Assembly: GCF_014356525.2 (NCBI RefSeq)
Contig: NC_052516.1
Location: 22,660,929-22,724,928, forward strand
Length of the DNA stretch: 64,000 nucleotides
Direction: 5' to 3'
DNA from: Nilaparvata lugens
Taxonomy: Eukaryota; Arthropoda; Insecta; Hemiptera; Delphacidae
Below are positions 44,794 to 55,343 of this stretch, one piece after another. Numbering within the stretch: the first letter of the stretch is position 1; every line of letters starts with the position of its first letter. A program made the translations under genes and the position numbers. The notes under the pieces are model-generated. The model saw only the letters and a list, made by a program, of their open reading frames with translations, ran no database searches and was not told where the DNA came from.

Positions 44794-45164
44794 TAGTGAG
44801 GTCCACGTTATAATGGCAGTGTTTGATTAGCAATGGTATTGCTATCCTTGTCTATCATTCAAAAAAGCGGATAGCACTTTTTCGCTTTGCTCTGTTGCCA
44901 GATCGTCTTTTAACAATGTAGAATAAATAATTAACAAAATATTTCATCTTAATATTATGAAAATTCATCATGAAATTATTGAAAAATATAATTTTTAGCT
45001 TAATAAAATAGAATTGATTATTTTAAACGAGAATGACCAGTTAATATTACATCAATAAACCTGTATCAGCTACCGTCTATATAGAAGGCATTGACAAGAC
45101 GGAGGATCGGCAACGTTGTTCTCCTATCTTTCTCCACTGCTATAATAACGTATACCACACTATA
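44794..45164. mobile_element. TATAGTGAGG-family MITE, long subfamily (371 bp)
   Basis: The left end TAGTGAGGTCCACGTTATAA continues through CTATCCTTGTCTATCATTC, GATCGTCTTTTAACAATGTA, AACCTGTATCAGCTACCGTC and GGATCGGCAACGTTGTTCTC to a diverged right end. It stands 70 bases from the copy at 44512-44722 in the same intron. A right-hand fragment of the family ends at 45877. Confidence 0.85.
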
Positions 45165-45911
45165 GTTCAACATTTTTTGGTTTGTTTATAAAGTACACTA
45201 ATGCATTATAGAATTATAATGCCTTATACCTCATGCCTTATCATTATTATACTATTTTTCAATCATTAAACATTTCAATCATTCTTATCACTAAAATAAC
45301 TCTTTTTTCTATTTCAACATTTTTTGGTTTGTTATGAAAGTACTCTAATGCATTTTTGTAAAACAATGGCGTTTCAAACTAGTAAATACTCAGAATAATG
45401 AGAGGTTTCCAGTCGAATTTAATTTTATCATTGGTAGAAGCTCAAAATAAAGTGTATCTTGAAGAGTTACTTTTTTAGAACTAACCAGTTGAACTGGTTC
45501 AACTTTGTACTGAAGAATTCAGGCTTTGGAAAACTTGTTTATTATAACTTGCTACATGTGCATTCGATTTTATATAAATGTGAAAAGTATTACGTCTAAT
45601 TTTTTTCAAAGCAATACTTGAACATGTCTGTCTTTTCACAATTGATAATTTTAGTGCCGTTCGCACAGAAGCCGATAAGAAGAATGATAAATTAATAAAT
45701 ATACATTATTGAGATGAAATATTTTGCTAATTGATTAAATTACTACATTTAAAAAAAATTATCTGGCAAAGTTGCAGAGCTAGAAAAGGATAGCGCTATT
45801 TGCATTGTCGAATAAAATACAAGAATAGCAACACCAATGCTAATCAAATACTGCCATTATAACGTGGACCCCACTATACACAATCTGATTTAGGTTCATA
45901 TGCATCACGCC

Positions 45912-46700
45912 GGTTTAACATTCCGGCAGTCGCGCTGTTGTAAAAAGTACAACAATGACAGTTTTTTTGCTACACAAAACTATTGGATAGGGTGGTGTCA
46001 GTGGATGAGTCACCTATGCATTCCAAAACTTTCCCCTGATCACTCCACTGAGTTGCAGCATAGAGAAACAATAGCATAAGTAGATATCCCATAGTATAGG
46101 GCGTTTATGTCGCAACTTTTACTGTTATCTCAAGCCTATAGTCCATGTATTTCTTTCCCGTGAAGCTTTAAGACGCTGGTAGTCTCTCATATTGTGCCGT
46201 TCATACACTCTTACCCGGTCAAAACAGTAAAAATCGACAATAATCGACAGTAATCTGCTTGAGATAACAGTAAAAGTTGCGACATAAACGCCCTATACCA
46301 TGGGATATCTACTTAAGCTATTGTTTCTCTATGGTTGCAGTATCAACCGAGCAATGGTTCAGTCTTTAGGTGCCATTTAGTCGCGACAGTGCATAAGTCG
46401 CACTGTGCATAAGATAGGGAAAGACTGTATACGGGTACTGTAGACGAACCAATAACACAGAATTGATGGCTTTGCTTGGTGTACCTTATTGGGCTATGGA
46501 ATGGTAATCATCCAGATGTTCATAGGCTTATTGGATTATTCCAATAAGATGGAAAGAGTAAATTATACAATTAATTAATATGTTTTGACAATAAACAGAG
46601 TACATAACACTTGGAAAATTGGATGTTGTAAAAATTACAACACGCGACTGCTCGTGTGATTGAGTAGGGCGCGACTACCGGAAGTTGAACTGTTCAGGTG
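45912..46700. mobile_element. TIR element with CCGGYAGTCGCGC ends, hosting a P-like MITE
   Basis: The left end GGTTTAACATTCCGGCAGTC (then GCGCTGTTGTAAAAAGTACA) is mirrored by a right end whose inverse reads GTTCAACTTCCGGTAGTCGC with TGTTGTAATTTTTACAAC inside. The P-like MITE at 46059-46333 splits it, so the host element is about 510 bp. Superfamily not determined. Confidence 0.6.
46059..46333. mobile_element. P-superfamily-like MITE, copy 3 (275 bp, 7-bp TSD)
   Basis: CATAGAGAAAC...GTTTCTCTATG with the 7-bp duplication GTTGCAG at 46052-46058 and 46334-46340. It is nested in the TIR element 45912-46700. Confidence 0.82.
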
Positions 46701-46839
46701 ATCAACTGTTCGTTTAAACCCGGAATGGAACACATTACAACCGTAATCTAAAGGCTTTTTCACAACTAGCTATGCGTAGCAAAGAATACGTCTTTGGAAG
46801 ACATAGCCGGCGTATTCCTTCAAAGAACTTGACTTATAA

Positions 46840-47020
46840 GGCCGAGGTTGCACAAAAGCCTGTTAAATTTAAATCGTGATTGATTTCATGAGAACCAATC
46901 AGAGAAGGCTTTTTCGAAAAAAAAGGTTTCTCTGATTGGTTCTCGTGTAATTAATCACGATTAAAAGTTCTCGTGTAATTAATCACGATTAAAATTTAAC
47001 CGGCTTTTGTGCAACCGGTA
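46840..47020. mobile_element. GGTTGCACAAAAGCCGG-family MITE, copy 3, with arm duplication
   Basis: Ends GGCCGAGGTTGCACAAAAGC and CGGCTTTTGTGCAACCGG. The right arm has a ~30-bp tandem duplication (TTCTCGTGTAATTAATCACG twice). It ends 30 bases from the ABCD3 exon donor at 47051. Confidence 0.8.
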
Positions 47021-47050
47021 CTTAGCGATGAAATAGTTGAGTGTACTAAC

Positions 47051-47238
47051 TTTTCGGTAGATGTGTGATTCTGTATCATCCATATGTCGCATAGCGATCG
47101 GGCCACCAGGGAGCCCGCCACTAGAAGCAGAAAGCCGGCTTCAGGTGTGAGCACGCCCTTTATCGCGATGCTCAGAATGTGACGGATCTGCTTGAAAAAT
47201 ACGGCGTCCACTTGAGCTTTTGTCTTCGATTGTGATTT
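47051..47238 (-). CDS. ABCD3: ABCD3 exon: first transmembrane region
   Basis: Acceptor TTATTACAG and donor GTTAGT bound 188 bases. The product begins KSQSKTKAQVDAVFFKQI and contains a hydrophobic helix (GFLLLVAGSLVARSLCDIWM) and the family block IWMIQN. It corresponds to about residues 60-120 of PMP70. It ends in phase 2 (AA), completed by T of the next exon. Confidence 0.92.
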
Positions 47239-47384
47239 CTGTAATAAGAAAAAAAGCAGTTAAGAACATTTTCAAGTCGATTGTAATCAACAAAAAACAT
47301 AAAAATATATGATTTATTTATTTACAGATGGAATTAAATAGAGAATGCATTTATTCAAATGCTAATTAATATATAATTATTATT

Positions 47385-47945
47385 AAACGAAAATCCCAAA
47401 TAAATGCTGCAAATCACCCCGAAGACTTCTGCTACTGCAGACATTGACAACAGGGTTAACAGCTAGATGGAAATTCGATGAGAACTACTATCCAAAAATT
47501 AGTTGCCAGCTAGGGAATCGAACCCGGTACCTCCCAATTGCTAGTCAGGAATGCTTACCCTTACACCAAACTGATAATCTCTGGATAGCAGCGCTCATTT
47601 TATACGAAGCCATAGCGGCCAACCAGTTACAGATGGAATTAAATAGAGAATGCATTTATTCAAATGCTAATTAATAAATAATTATTATTGAACGAAAATC
47701 CCAAATGAGCGCTGCTATCCAGAGATTGTCAGTTTGGTGTAAGGGTAAGCATTCCTGACTAGCAATTGGGAGGTACCGGGTTCGATTCCCGGGCTGGCAA
47801 CTAATTTTTGGATAGTAGTTATCATCGAATTTCCATCTAGCTGTTAACCCTGTTGTCAATGTCTGCAGTAGCAGAAGTCTTGGGGTGATTTGCATCATTC
47901 ATTTGGGATTTTCGTTAAATAATAATTATTTATTTATTTATTAAT
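47385..47945. mobile_element. Two tRNA-derived SINEs head to head
   Basis: A minus-strand copy (about 47385-47600) and a plus-strand copy (about 47700-47945) face each other, separated by a short spacer that repeats the family's flank (AATTAAATAGAGAATGCATT). Both have the tRNA head with GGTTCGATTCCC, the ATCGAATTTCCATCTAGCTG and GCAGTAGCAGAAGTCTT tail words and GGGATTTTCGTT end. The two mirror-image ORFs over them are SINE frames. Confidence 0.8.
47726..47800 (+). ncRNA. tRNA-like head of a SINE (Ala-type anticodon loop)
   Basis: Seventy-five bases fold as a cloverleaf: acceptor TTGTCAG with CTGGCAA, anticodon stem CCTGA/TTGGG around loop CTAGCAA (anticodon AGC), and T-arm CCGGG-TTCGATT-CCCGG. 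The D-arm has a mismatch. It is continuous with SINE body sequence, so it is the pol III promoter head and not a cellular tRNA gene. Confidence 0.7.
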
Positions 47946-48120
47946 AGACAATAGATAAAATTCAGGTATCTGAATCAATTATAAAATTGATAAAAAACAA
48001 TATGGAATATCTTCTTACAATTACAGAAAGGAAGAGAGAGAACGATAATATAGAGGTAGATGAAAAGAAAGAGGGAAAAATCTTTCTTCTACTGTTCGTA
48101 TTCTCCCTATTGTACTTTTC

Positions 48121-48440
48121 ATTTTCTTCTTCTTCTGGTTCTTCGCAATCTTCAAAATATACATCTCCATCTTCTTCTTTTCTAATTTTTTCTTCTCCTT
48201 CTTATTCTTTATCGTATTCTTCTTCTTTATCTTCTTCTTCTTCTTCTTCTTCTTCTTCTTCTTCTTCTTCTTCTTCTTCTTCTTCTTCTTCTTCTTCTTC
48301 TTCTTCTTCTTCTCTTCTTCTTCTCTTCTTCTTCTTCTTCTTCTTCTTCTTCTTCTTCTTCTTCTTCTTCTTCTTCTTCTTCTTCTTCATACTGTTCTTG
48401 GTCTTTTTTTCTTCTTCTTCTTCTTTCTAATTTTTCTATT
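48121..48440. repeat. Polypyrimidine microsatellite (CTT)n
   Basis: A nearly pure CTT/TTC run at about 48218-48390 with flanking imperfect repeats. Open frames on both strands (poly-Ser, poly-Phe, poly-Glu, poly-Lys, poly-Arg) are artefacts. On the ABCD3 sense strand it reads (GAA)n. Confidence 0.95.
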
Positions 48441-49662
48441 TTTCTTCTTACTGTAATTCCTTTTCTCATTGTTCCTCGGTTTTATGAACAAAACAGGCGT
48501 TTTTTAAATAGGAGAATAGTGGAGATTAAGGTTCTAGAGGAAGATGACTGAATAAGGGAATACCCTGGAAGGGTATAATTAAAAAGATTACTCTACATTT
48601 TTTGGTAGAGAGTTAGTGGGAAGGATATTTTGAATATTATTTCCGAAGAATGAACATTGATAATCATGTCCAAAGCTCCGCCAATTTATGTAGATGCATA
48701 ACAAAAGTATTTATAGTTACTCCAAATTGCTTTTTTCATATCATATACAGTTCAATAATTATTTTCTTAGTCTATATTATGTAAATTCATCTATAATTTT
48801 GCTGTATTGTAAGCTATTGTATATAAGTGTAAAAGCCACAATATATTGTAATCTACATAAAGTACTCAATCAATCAATTCTTTTCTCGATAATGTCTTTC
48901 TTCTTCTCCTTTCAATCATTTGGACGTTGCGAGTTTTCAGTTGAAACTAGATGATTTCCTCCTTTGCTTGTTCGACGAGAACCAACGAACGCTTTCATCA
49001 AACAAGTTCAAATTCAGAACACATCTTCATACTTTGTACAGACAAGTTAGTAGACCAATGAAACTGACCTACTCCTTCATCCATTTTGACGGTTCAGTTC
49101 GTATCCTTTGGAATGTTTACAATTTGAAATGAATCTGTCTTAATTTGTCTTTGATTGCATTTAAAATAATTCTGGAGGAAAGTAAGTTTCATATCAGCGC
49201 GGATAGCAATACATTTCACATTGTTTGTATAAAGTACGGTAGCCTATATTGCAAAGATACGTTCAGCAGTAGTGTACTAGACTTACAAAAATCTTGATCA
49301 AACAATAAAATGACTGTTGCATCAAAAACAATAGCTGAGACTCTATCTTGAAAAAAGCCTACAAAAATAATACGTTTACTGAGTCAATTCATTGAGCAAA
49401 TAATGCCTCTATCGTGCAGATTGTGCATAGGTTCAAGTTATACTAACTACTGTACTGAATTTCACAGTGAATAAACGAATAATATTTTGTTGTACTAATT
49501 CCTCCGACTGTTTTATCTTTGACAATTATTTATTTATTCTTTATTGATTCATACAATACGTACATCATCAAAAATGATAGGGAGAGAAGAAATAAGTATC
49601 CTTGTGCTATTCCTCTCCCAAATTTAGATAAGGTTACACATAATCTGAAAGAGGTTGTCTTG
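48441..49662. other. No gene recognised
   Basis: Moderately AT-rich sequence. Short open frames at 48694-49132 show no family features or convincing splice sites. The stretch 48900-49140 is a little more balanced in base composition, but I could not support an exon. Confidence 0.4.
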
Positions 49663-49881
49663 TATAGTGAGGTCCACGTTATAATGACAGTATTTGATCA
49701 ACTTTGGTTTTGCTATCCTAGTCTATCATTCGACAAAGCCGGTGGTACTATCCTTTTCTAGGTCCACAACGATGACAATTATGTTTTTGACAGTGTAGAA
49801 ATACAATTAGTTAATGCAGAAAATCGGCATCGCTATTCTTCTATCTTTATCCACTGCCATTATAACGTGGACCTCAATATA
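49663..49881. mobile_element. TATAGTGAGG-family MITE, short subfamily, inverted relative to 11718
   Basis: TATAGTGAGGTCCACGTTAT...ATAACGTGGACCTCAATATA, with interior AGTCTATCATTCGACAAAGC and ATCTTTATCCACTGCCATTA. The open frame that starts before it runs through the MITE and is not a gene. Confidence 0.85.
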
Positions 49882-50364
49882 GTTCTTCACTTGACAAAAT
49901 TTCCAGTTCTTTATTATTTTCATGAAGTAGATGTTGTTTGTTACAACACTTTGTGTTTTATGACAATAAAAAATTGATTGATTATGTGTTTTGTTTCTGT
50001 TGAATAAATAAATAAATTTAAAACCTAAAGTGATTTGTAGAGATGAAATACTTCAAATTCTTCACATGGACGAAATACTTGAAGAATTACAGCATTTAAT
50101 TTTGGATTTTGTTTAATAATAATAATCAAATTCTTCATTTATCTTAGTACAAAAAAGGCACAGATCAGGAGAAGAAAACAAAGGATACCTTGTAGCATTT
50201 CTCTCCCAAATTTAGATAAATTAAATTTTACCACGGAAAGGACACTTGATAATGTAATTATAGTCGAAACTAGTCGTGTTTGATATAAAATATAATGAGG
50301 GTACTAGTGATTATCTATTATTCACTAAGACAATTCAGAGCCGAATTCTAGTTATGTATGATAC

Positions 50365-50401
50365 CATAGCCACCTCTAATAATGTATTAGAGGTGGCTAT
50401 G
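50365..50401. repeat. Perfect 17-bp hairpin
   Basis: CATAGCCACCTCTAATA, loop ATG, then the exact inverse TATTAGAGGTGGCTATG. No mismatches. It stands 12 bases from the left end of the next MITE. Confidence 0.85.
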
Positions 50402-50413
50402 ATGATACTCATA

Positions 50414-50788
50414 GGGCCGGTTTCCGAGCTCGGGATTTAGTCAAGTCCTAGACTTTAAACAGCTGGAGTCAGAAAATTGGCTTTCCAAAACGGGGCGTAG
50501 TCGCAGTCATTGTCATAGTCACGTTTGAATTAAATTACGAAAAACTAGAAAATTGAACACAAAATAAAATAAAGAGAAAATAGTGTAAAGTTTCAGCTAT
50601 TCTGAATTATTTAGGAATGTCTAATTTCGTCAAGGAAAAACGTTTCCAATTATAGAAATGAGAAAATAAAAACTACAACAACTGTTATAAAAGCTGCGAC
50701 TACGCCCCGTTTTGGAAAGCCAATTTTCTGACTCCAGCTGTTTAAAAAGTCTAGGACTTAGCTAAATCCCGAGCTCGGGAACCGCCCC
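50414..50788. mobile_element. GGGCCGGTTTCC-family MITE, copy 3, uninterrupted (375 bp)
   Basis: GGGCCGGTTTCCGAGCTCGG ... CCCGAGCTCGGGAACCGCCCC with ATA on both sides. Subterminal AACAGCTGGAGTCAGAAAAT and its inverse, and interior GAACACAAAATAAAATAAAG. This copy defines the family length. The stretch 50790-52078 shows no gene. Confidence 0.85.
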
Positions 50789-52078
50789 ATAATATTTATA
50801 ATCGAATCTGGATACTAAGAAGTAGCTTACTAAAGATAGATATGGGGTAGATTTTATAGTCCCTTTTTGATAACTGTTGATACTTATTTTAAAATTGGAA
50901 GTACTTGAGAAATTCTATGATTCTATTTGAATCACAATAAGAAGTGCTTACAAGTTACAATATTTTATGTCAGAAACACAATAATATATTATCTTTTCAA
51001 ATGGAAAAACAATATTATAGTATTTCATCAAGAGAGATTCAACAACATCTCTGAATTTTAAATGTTCAATTTTATGTTAGATAGATTCTGAACTTTAACA
51101 CTAATAACTCCTAATGTTACTAGGTAATGAGCTCATAATGACCCATATAATTTTAGTAGCCTAGTCCCATCTTACAATGTCTACGTTTCAGTAGCTAAAT
51201 AATTGGTTATCCCTAACTATCATTACATAAGACCTTAATTGAGCTCAAATAAACATAAGTTAACTGCAATTAGCGTCTTGATTATTGTCATAATCTTAGC
51301 TACAGGACTAAATTGAAGGTTCAAGTTTCCCATGGCTAGTTAGCATTGTATTTGAGTTGTAAGGAGAATCAATGCAGTATAAATCCCAGAATAGAACAGT
51401 AGAGAATAGAATAGTACAGTAGAAATCCCAAGATATATTAATTGATTGTTTTCGACGTTGATAAGATATGTAATTAATGATAAAGGAACTTTTGCATCAA
51501 TCTTTTTTACATGATTTACTAAGGTAGTTATACATTTTCAATTTCATTTGATTCGAAAACTACATGGAATATTATAGGTCAATCATGTGCACCATTTTTG
51601 GCCTCATTAGTAGAGAGAAGATTTATGTAATCATCTACATAAAGAGAACTTTGTCTCAATATTTAATTTGTTATCTGCTTGAAACATGATTTGGTATCTC
51701 GGAATCTCAAATTTGTAGATTTTACATATTTTTTAAAATTATTTCAACTATACTCCGTTCAAATTTACTTCAGACTTGGAGGAATTTGCGGCGCAGAGAA
51801 GTGGAGGAAGATCAGCCAATTGCAATGATGGATAGATGGAAGCGCAGTTGTCAATTTGTCGATTAGAGTCAGTCGAGTCTGTGATTGTTAAGTTAATTTC
51901 CTAAGTTAAGTTAAGTTAACTTCCTAAGTTAACCATGAGCGCTTGAATACTCACTGGAGAATACAAGAGAACACTTGCCGGTACACAACGGCAACATAGC
52001 CGCCGTTGTATCTCTGCCTTCTCTGCTGTGCATGTCCATCCCAAGTCGGAAGTTAATTTGTACGGAGTATAGGTAAAA

Positions 52079-52326
52079 ATAATAATATCGAGTGACCTGG
52101 CTGGCTAAGGGTCTGGTTGTCAGAGTTTTCAGATCGCAACTGATCAATTTCAGAGCCTCTGTCATGACATTACGACTGCTTTTTAGGCAGCCGGGACCGA
52201 CGGCTTAACGTGTCCATCCGAAACACGGGAGTGGCCCGAGATAAATATCTTGCCCTGGCCGGGATTTGAACCCGGGCCTCTGAATCATAAGGCCAGCATC
52301 TGATCCACTCTACTATGGCCACTCCT
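52079..52326 (-). mobile_element. tRNA-derived SINE, second family
   Basis: Read on minus: head GGAGTGGCCATAGTAGAGTG with an A-box-like word, B box GGGTTCAAATCCCGG within a T-arm, then CGTGTTTCGGATGGACACGT and TTAAGCCGTCGGTCCCGGC, ending GGTCACTCGATATTATTATT. Different body from the SINE at 47.4-47.9 kb. The open frame across 51929-52165 is part of this SINE and its flank. Confidence 0.75.
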
Positions 52327-53530
52327 AGTGGTGGAGTATAGGTGAAGGATTATAAATAAGTGAATGAATATAAAATCCAAATAGACGTGGTGAGATCTTA
52401 AATACACTTTATAGCAATAGAGGTTAGGCTATAGAGAAAGCTTCCAAATTGAAGCATACTATTTAACCAATGCTCACAGATTAAAGAAAATTATTAATCA
52501 ATATAGACAAGAATATTTACTGTCATTCCTTTCTGCTATCATTTATTGAAATGGGAAGGTTGATCTCTATAGTTATTTCTTAGATAATTCGCCGATTCAA
52601 AATGTGCACTGGTTTAATGGAAAGTTCAGATTTTTGTCTATATTGATTATTTATCAATTACAGTAGACTGCTCTATTTATACGTATTCAGGTTAGAATTG
52701 AAGTGCTTTCTTATCAAGCAATTAAAGTAAATACCTACAACAATGAACTACTTCTCCTAGATTCACTACAAACTGCCAGTAGGTTTCCTTATAAACAACA
52801 CAAGTGCTTCCCATTTAAGCGATTTTGACAGTATTTTGTGAATAACCCCAGAAAACAACATTCTCAACCAAATAAATAATAATAAATCAAGGTAAATATT
52901 CTCGTCTATCCTCATAAATCAAGTGGTTAGTGGTTCAATCAATCAATTTTATTGGAAAAACATTTTTACATAGTTGGGTACTGCTAAACCCGTGGGTTTT
53001 TCAGCAGGTGCCAGATCAAAACAAAATTATTCACGTTAAATTAAAAATTAAGTATAAATAAAATAAAATAGCTTATTTGTCGTAAATCAAGAGTAATATA
53101 CAAGAAATGAAATACAAGGATTACAATCATAATGAGAAAATATAAGAAGCATAATAATTGGAATAAAAAGAAATAAGGAGTTAATTAAAGAACTAAAAGG
53201 GGTTAAGGAAGGAAAGAAGGAGGAAATATTTTATACAATTTTAATTATTACTAAATTATTAGTCGTGAATCAATCAATCAATTTTATTAGTAAAACATTT
53301 TTACAACACATTGATTGATTGGTTTTTGAAAAAATGATTATAGCAGAGGTGTCCACAAGGGGTTCCCCAACAAGTGCCAAAGGTCAACAGTGTTTAAAAT
53401 GACTACTGACGAAATCTGTGTAAGGGGTAGGAGGTAGAAGTTGGATTTTTTGGGATGATTATAGTATTAAAGTAAACGTTAAAGTAGACTGTATGCATTG
53501 ATGACTGACTGACTGTAGTATTACAGTTAC

Positions 53531-53899
53531 TATAGTGAGGTCCACGTTATAATGGCAGTGTTTGATTAGTATTGCTATCCTTGTCTATCATTCAACAAAG
53601 CGGATAGCGTTATCTCTTTCTCGCTTTGTTCTGTTGTCGGATCGTCTTTTAACAATGTAGAATTCATAATTAACAAAATATTTCATCTTAATTATGAAAA
53701 TTCATTATGAAATTATTGAAAAATATAATGTCTTGCTTAATAAAATATAATTTATTATTTTAAAGGAGAACGAACCGTTAATATTACATCAATAAACCTG
53801 TATCAGCTACCGTCTACAGAAGGCATTGGCAAGACAGAGGATCGGCAACGTTTTTCTCCTATCTTTCTCCACTGCCATTATAACGTGGACCTCACTATG
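53531..53899. mobile_element. TATAGTGAGG-family MITE, long subfamily, intact ends
   Basis: TATAGTGAGGTCCACGTTAT to ATAACGTGGACCTCACTAT, 369 bp, with GATCGTCTTTTAACAATGTA and AAACCTGTATCAGCTACCGT inside. It is the left member of the mirrored complex at 53531-54540. Confidence 0.88.
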
Positions 53900-53918
53900 G
53901 TAACAATTCAAGTGAACA

Positions 53919-54298
53919 TTGGGGGCCGGTTTCCGAGCTCGGGATTAGGCCAAGTCCTAGACTTTAAACAGCTGGAGTCAGAAAATTGGTTTTCCAAAAC
54001 GGGGCGTCGTCGCAGTCATTGTCATAGTCACGTTTGAATCAAAATTTCGAAAAACTAGAAAATTGAACACAAAATAAAATAAAGAGAAAATAGTGTAAAA
54101 TTTCAGCTATTTTGAATTATTTAGGAATGTCTAATTTCGTCGAGGAAAAACGTTTCCAATTATAGAAATGAGAAAATAGAAAGTATGACTACTGTTATAA
54201 AAGCTGCGACTACGCCCCGTTTTGGAAAGCCAATTTTCTGACTCCAGCTGTTTAAAGTCTAGGACTTAGCTAAATCCCGAGCTCGGAATCCGGCCCCA
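53919..54298. mobile_element. GGGCCGGTTTCC-family MITE, copy 4, at the centre of a mirrored complex
   Basis: Ends GGCCGGTTTCCGAGCTCGGG and CCGAGCTCGGAATCCGGCCC. Immediately outside, GTAACAATTCAAGTGAACAT at the left is mirrored by ATGTTCACTTAAATTGTTAC at the right, and beyond those stand opposed TATAGTGAGG-family MITEs. Confidence 0.85.
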
Positions 54299-54318
54299 AT
54301 GTTCACTTAAATTGTTAC

Positions 54319-55071
54319 TATAGTGAGGTCCACGTTATAATGGCAGTGAAGAAAGATAGGAGAAAAACGTTGCCGATCCTCTGTCTTGTCATTGCCTTCT
54401 ATAGACGGTAGCTGGTACAGGTTTATTGATGTAATTTTCGTTTAAAATAATCAATAATTATATATTTTACTAAGCAAATCACTTAATGAATTTTCATAAT
54501 TATTAAGATGAAATATTTTGTTAATTATGTTTAACTTGACTGACTCTACTTACCTAAAACTTTACAATCTTGTGTCATAAGTTTTTTTCAAGTTTTTTCC
54601 ATGTCAATAGGTAGTTAGTCTAATTAATACTATGGTGAGGTCCACGTTATAATGGCAGTGGAGAAAGATAGGAGAAAAACGTTGCCGATCCTCTGTCTTG
54701 TCAATGCCTTCTATAGACGGTAGCTGATACAGGTTTATTGATGTAATATTAACGGTATTAAAGTCTAGGAGCTGAATCCCGTGCTCGGAAAACCGGCCCT
54801 AAAAAGGTTTAAATTACACACGGTTTGTACCAAATCCAAGGTGTGTTGAAACTATAGTGAGGTCCACGTTATAATGACAGTATTTGATCAACTTTGGTTT
54901 TGCTATCATTTTCTATCATTCGACAAAGCCGGTGGTACTATCCTTTTCTAGGTCCACAACGATGCCAATTATGTTTTTGACAGTGTAGAAATATAATTAA
55001 TTGATGCAGAAAATTGGCATCGCTATTCTCCTATCTTCATATACTGCCATTATAACGTGGACCTCACTATA
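54319..55071. mobile_element. Three TATAGTGAGG-family MITE copies in a row
   Basis: A partial long-subfamily copy, inverted relative to 53531, runs from 54319 to about 54540. Another partial runs from 54631 to about 54765 and is followed by a scrap of the GGGCCGG MITE (CGTGCTCGGAAAACCGGCCC). An intact short-subfamily copy spans 54853-55071. Insertion of the same family into itself is frequent in this window. Confidence 0.8.
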
Positions 55072-55343
55072 GTCTGTTTATGAATTTCTTCAATCAATCA
55101 GTTTGTCACAAACTGGAACTCTATCAATATATAAAAAAACGACAATATTTTTAATCAACAATCAACCTACTGACGGAGATCAAACCTTGATTGGCGTACG
55201 AGTAACCGGCATTCTTTATCTCTTTCTATAGGAGTGTCATTCTCTATTTCTATTATATAAAGCGCTTCTAAACTGGAATCCCATGTCCTAGATGTTCACA
55301 CAATACTGCAGTTAACAGGTATCGTATCCACTTTTCCACTATA

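Larger units (their letters stand above)
19317..47238 (-). pseudogene. ABCD3: ABCD3/PMP70-type peroxisomal ABC half-transporter, 13 exons seen, NBD damaged
   Basis: ABCD3 proteins dimerise in the peroxisomal membrane and use ATP to import branched, long-chain and dicarboxylic acyl-CoAs for beta-oxidation. Exons read from 47238 down to 19317 give about 558 residues: transmembrane domain (VDAVFFKQI, CDIWMIQN), FTYYKMSNLDTRIANADQLL, the EAA-like block NSEEVAFYMGN, GREMTRLAGFTARVTE, then NBD parts LSGGEKQRIA (signature), [11 protein letters not shown] (Walker B with Glu), TVSHRRSLW (H-loop) and the C-terminus EFGS. Walker A and Q-loop (~60 residues expected) are missing between 24819 and 21706, and the Walker B exon lacks its 5' edge. 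The first ~60 residues are also unseen. A frame joined without the missing exon would stay open, but ATP binding would be lost. The remaining coding sequence looks well conserved, which argues for recent damage or an assembly error over an old pseudogene. Confidence 0.9.

Noticed and set aside
47726..47800. A functional tRNA-Ala(AGC) gene.
   Set aside because: The D-arm is imperfect, the 3' side runs straight into SINE body without a pol III terminator, and the same head occurs in several SINE copies with other loop sequences.
47444..47898. Two mirror-image ORFs starting with the same residues (MTTGLTARWKFD).
   Set aside because: They lie exactly on the two head-to-head SINE copies and include tRNA-like sequence. 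Not protein genes.
48202..48469. Poly-Glu, poly-Lys and poly-Arg proteins from the (CTT)n tract, and Ser/Phe/Pro-rich frames at 55.4-56.5 kb and 61.8-63.0 kb.
   Set aside because: Pure low-complexity sequence with no flanking coding signal.
51929..52165. 78-residue minus ORF as a possible exon.
   Set aside because: It overlaps the second SINE family and its flank and has no splice context or family resemblance.
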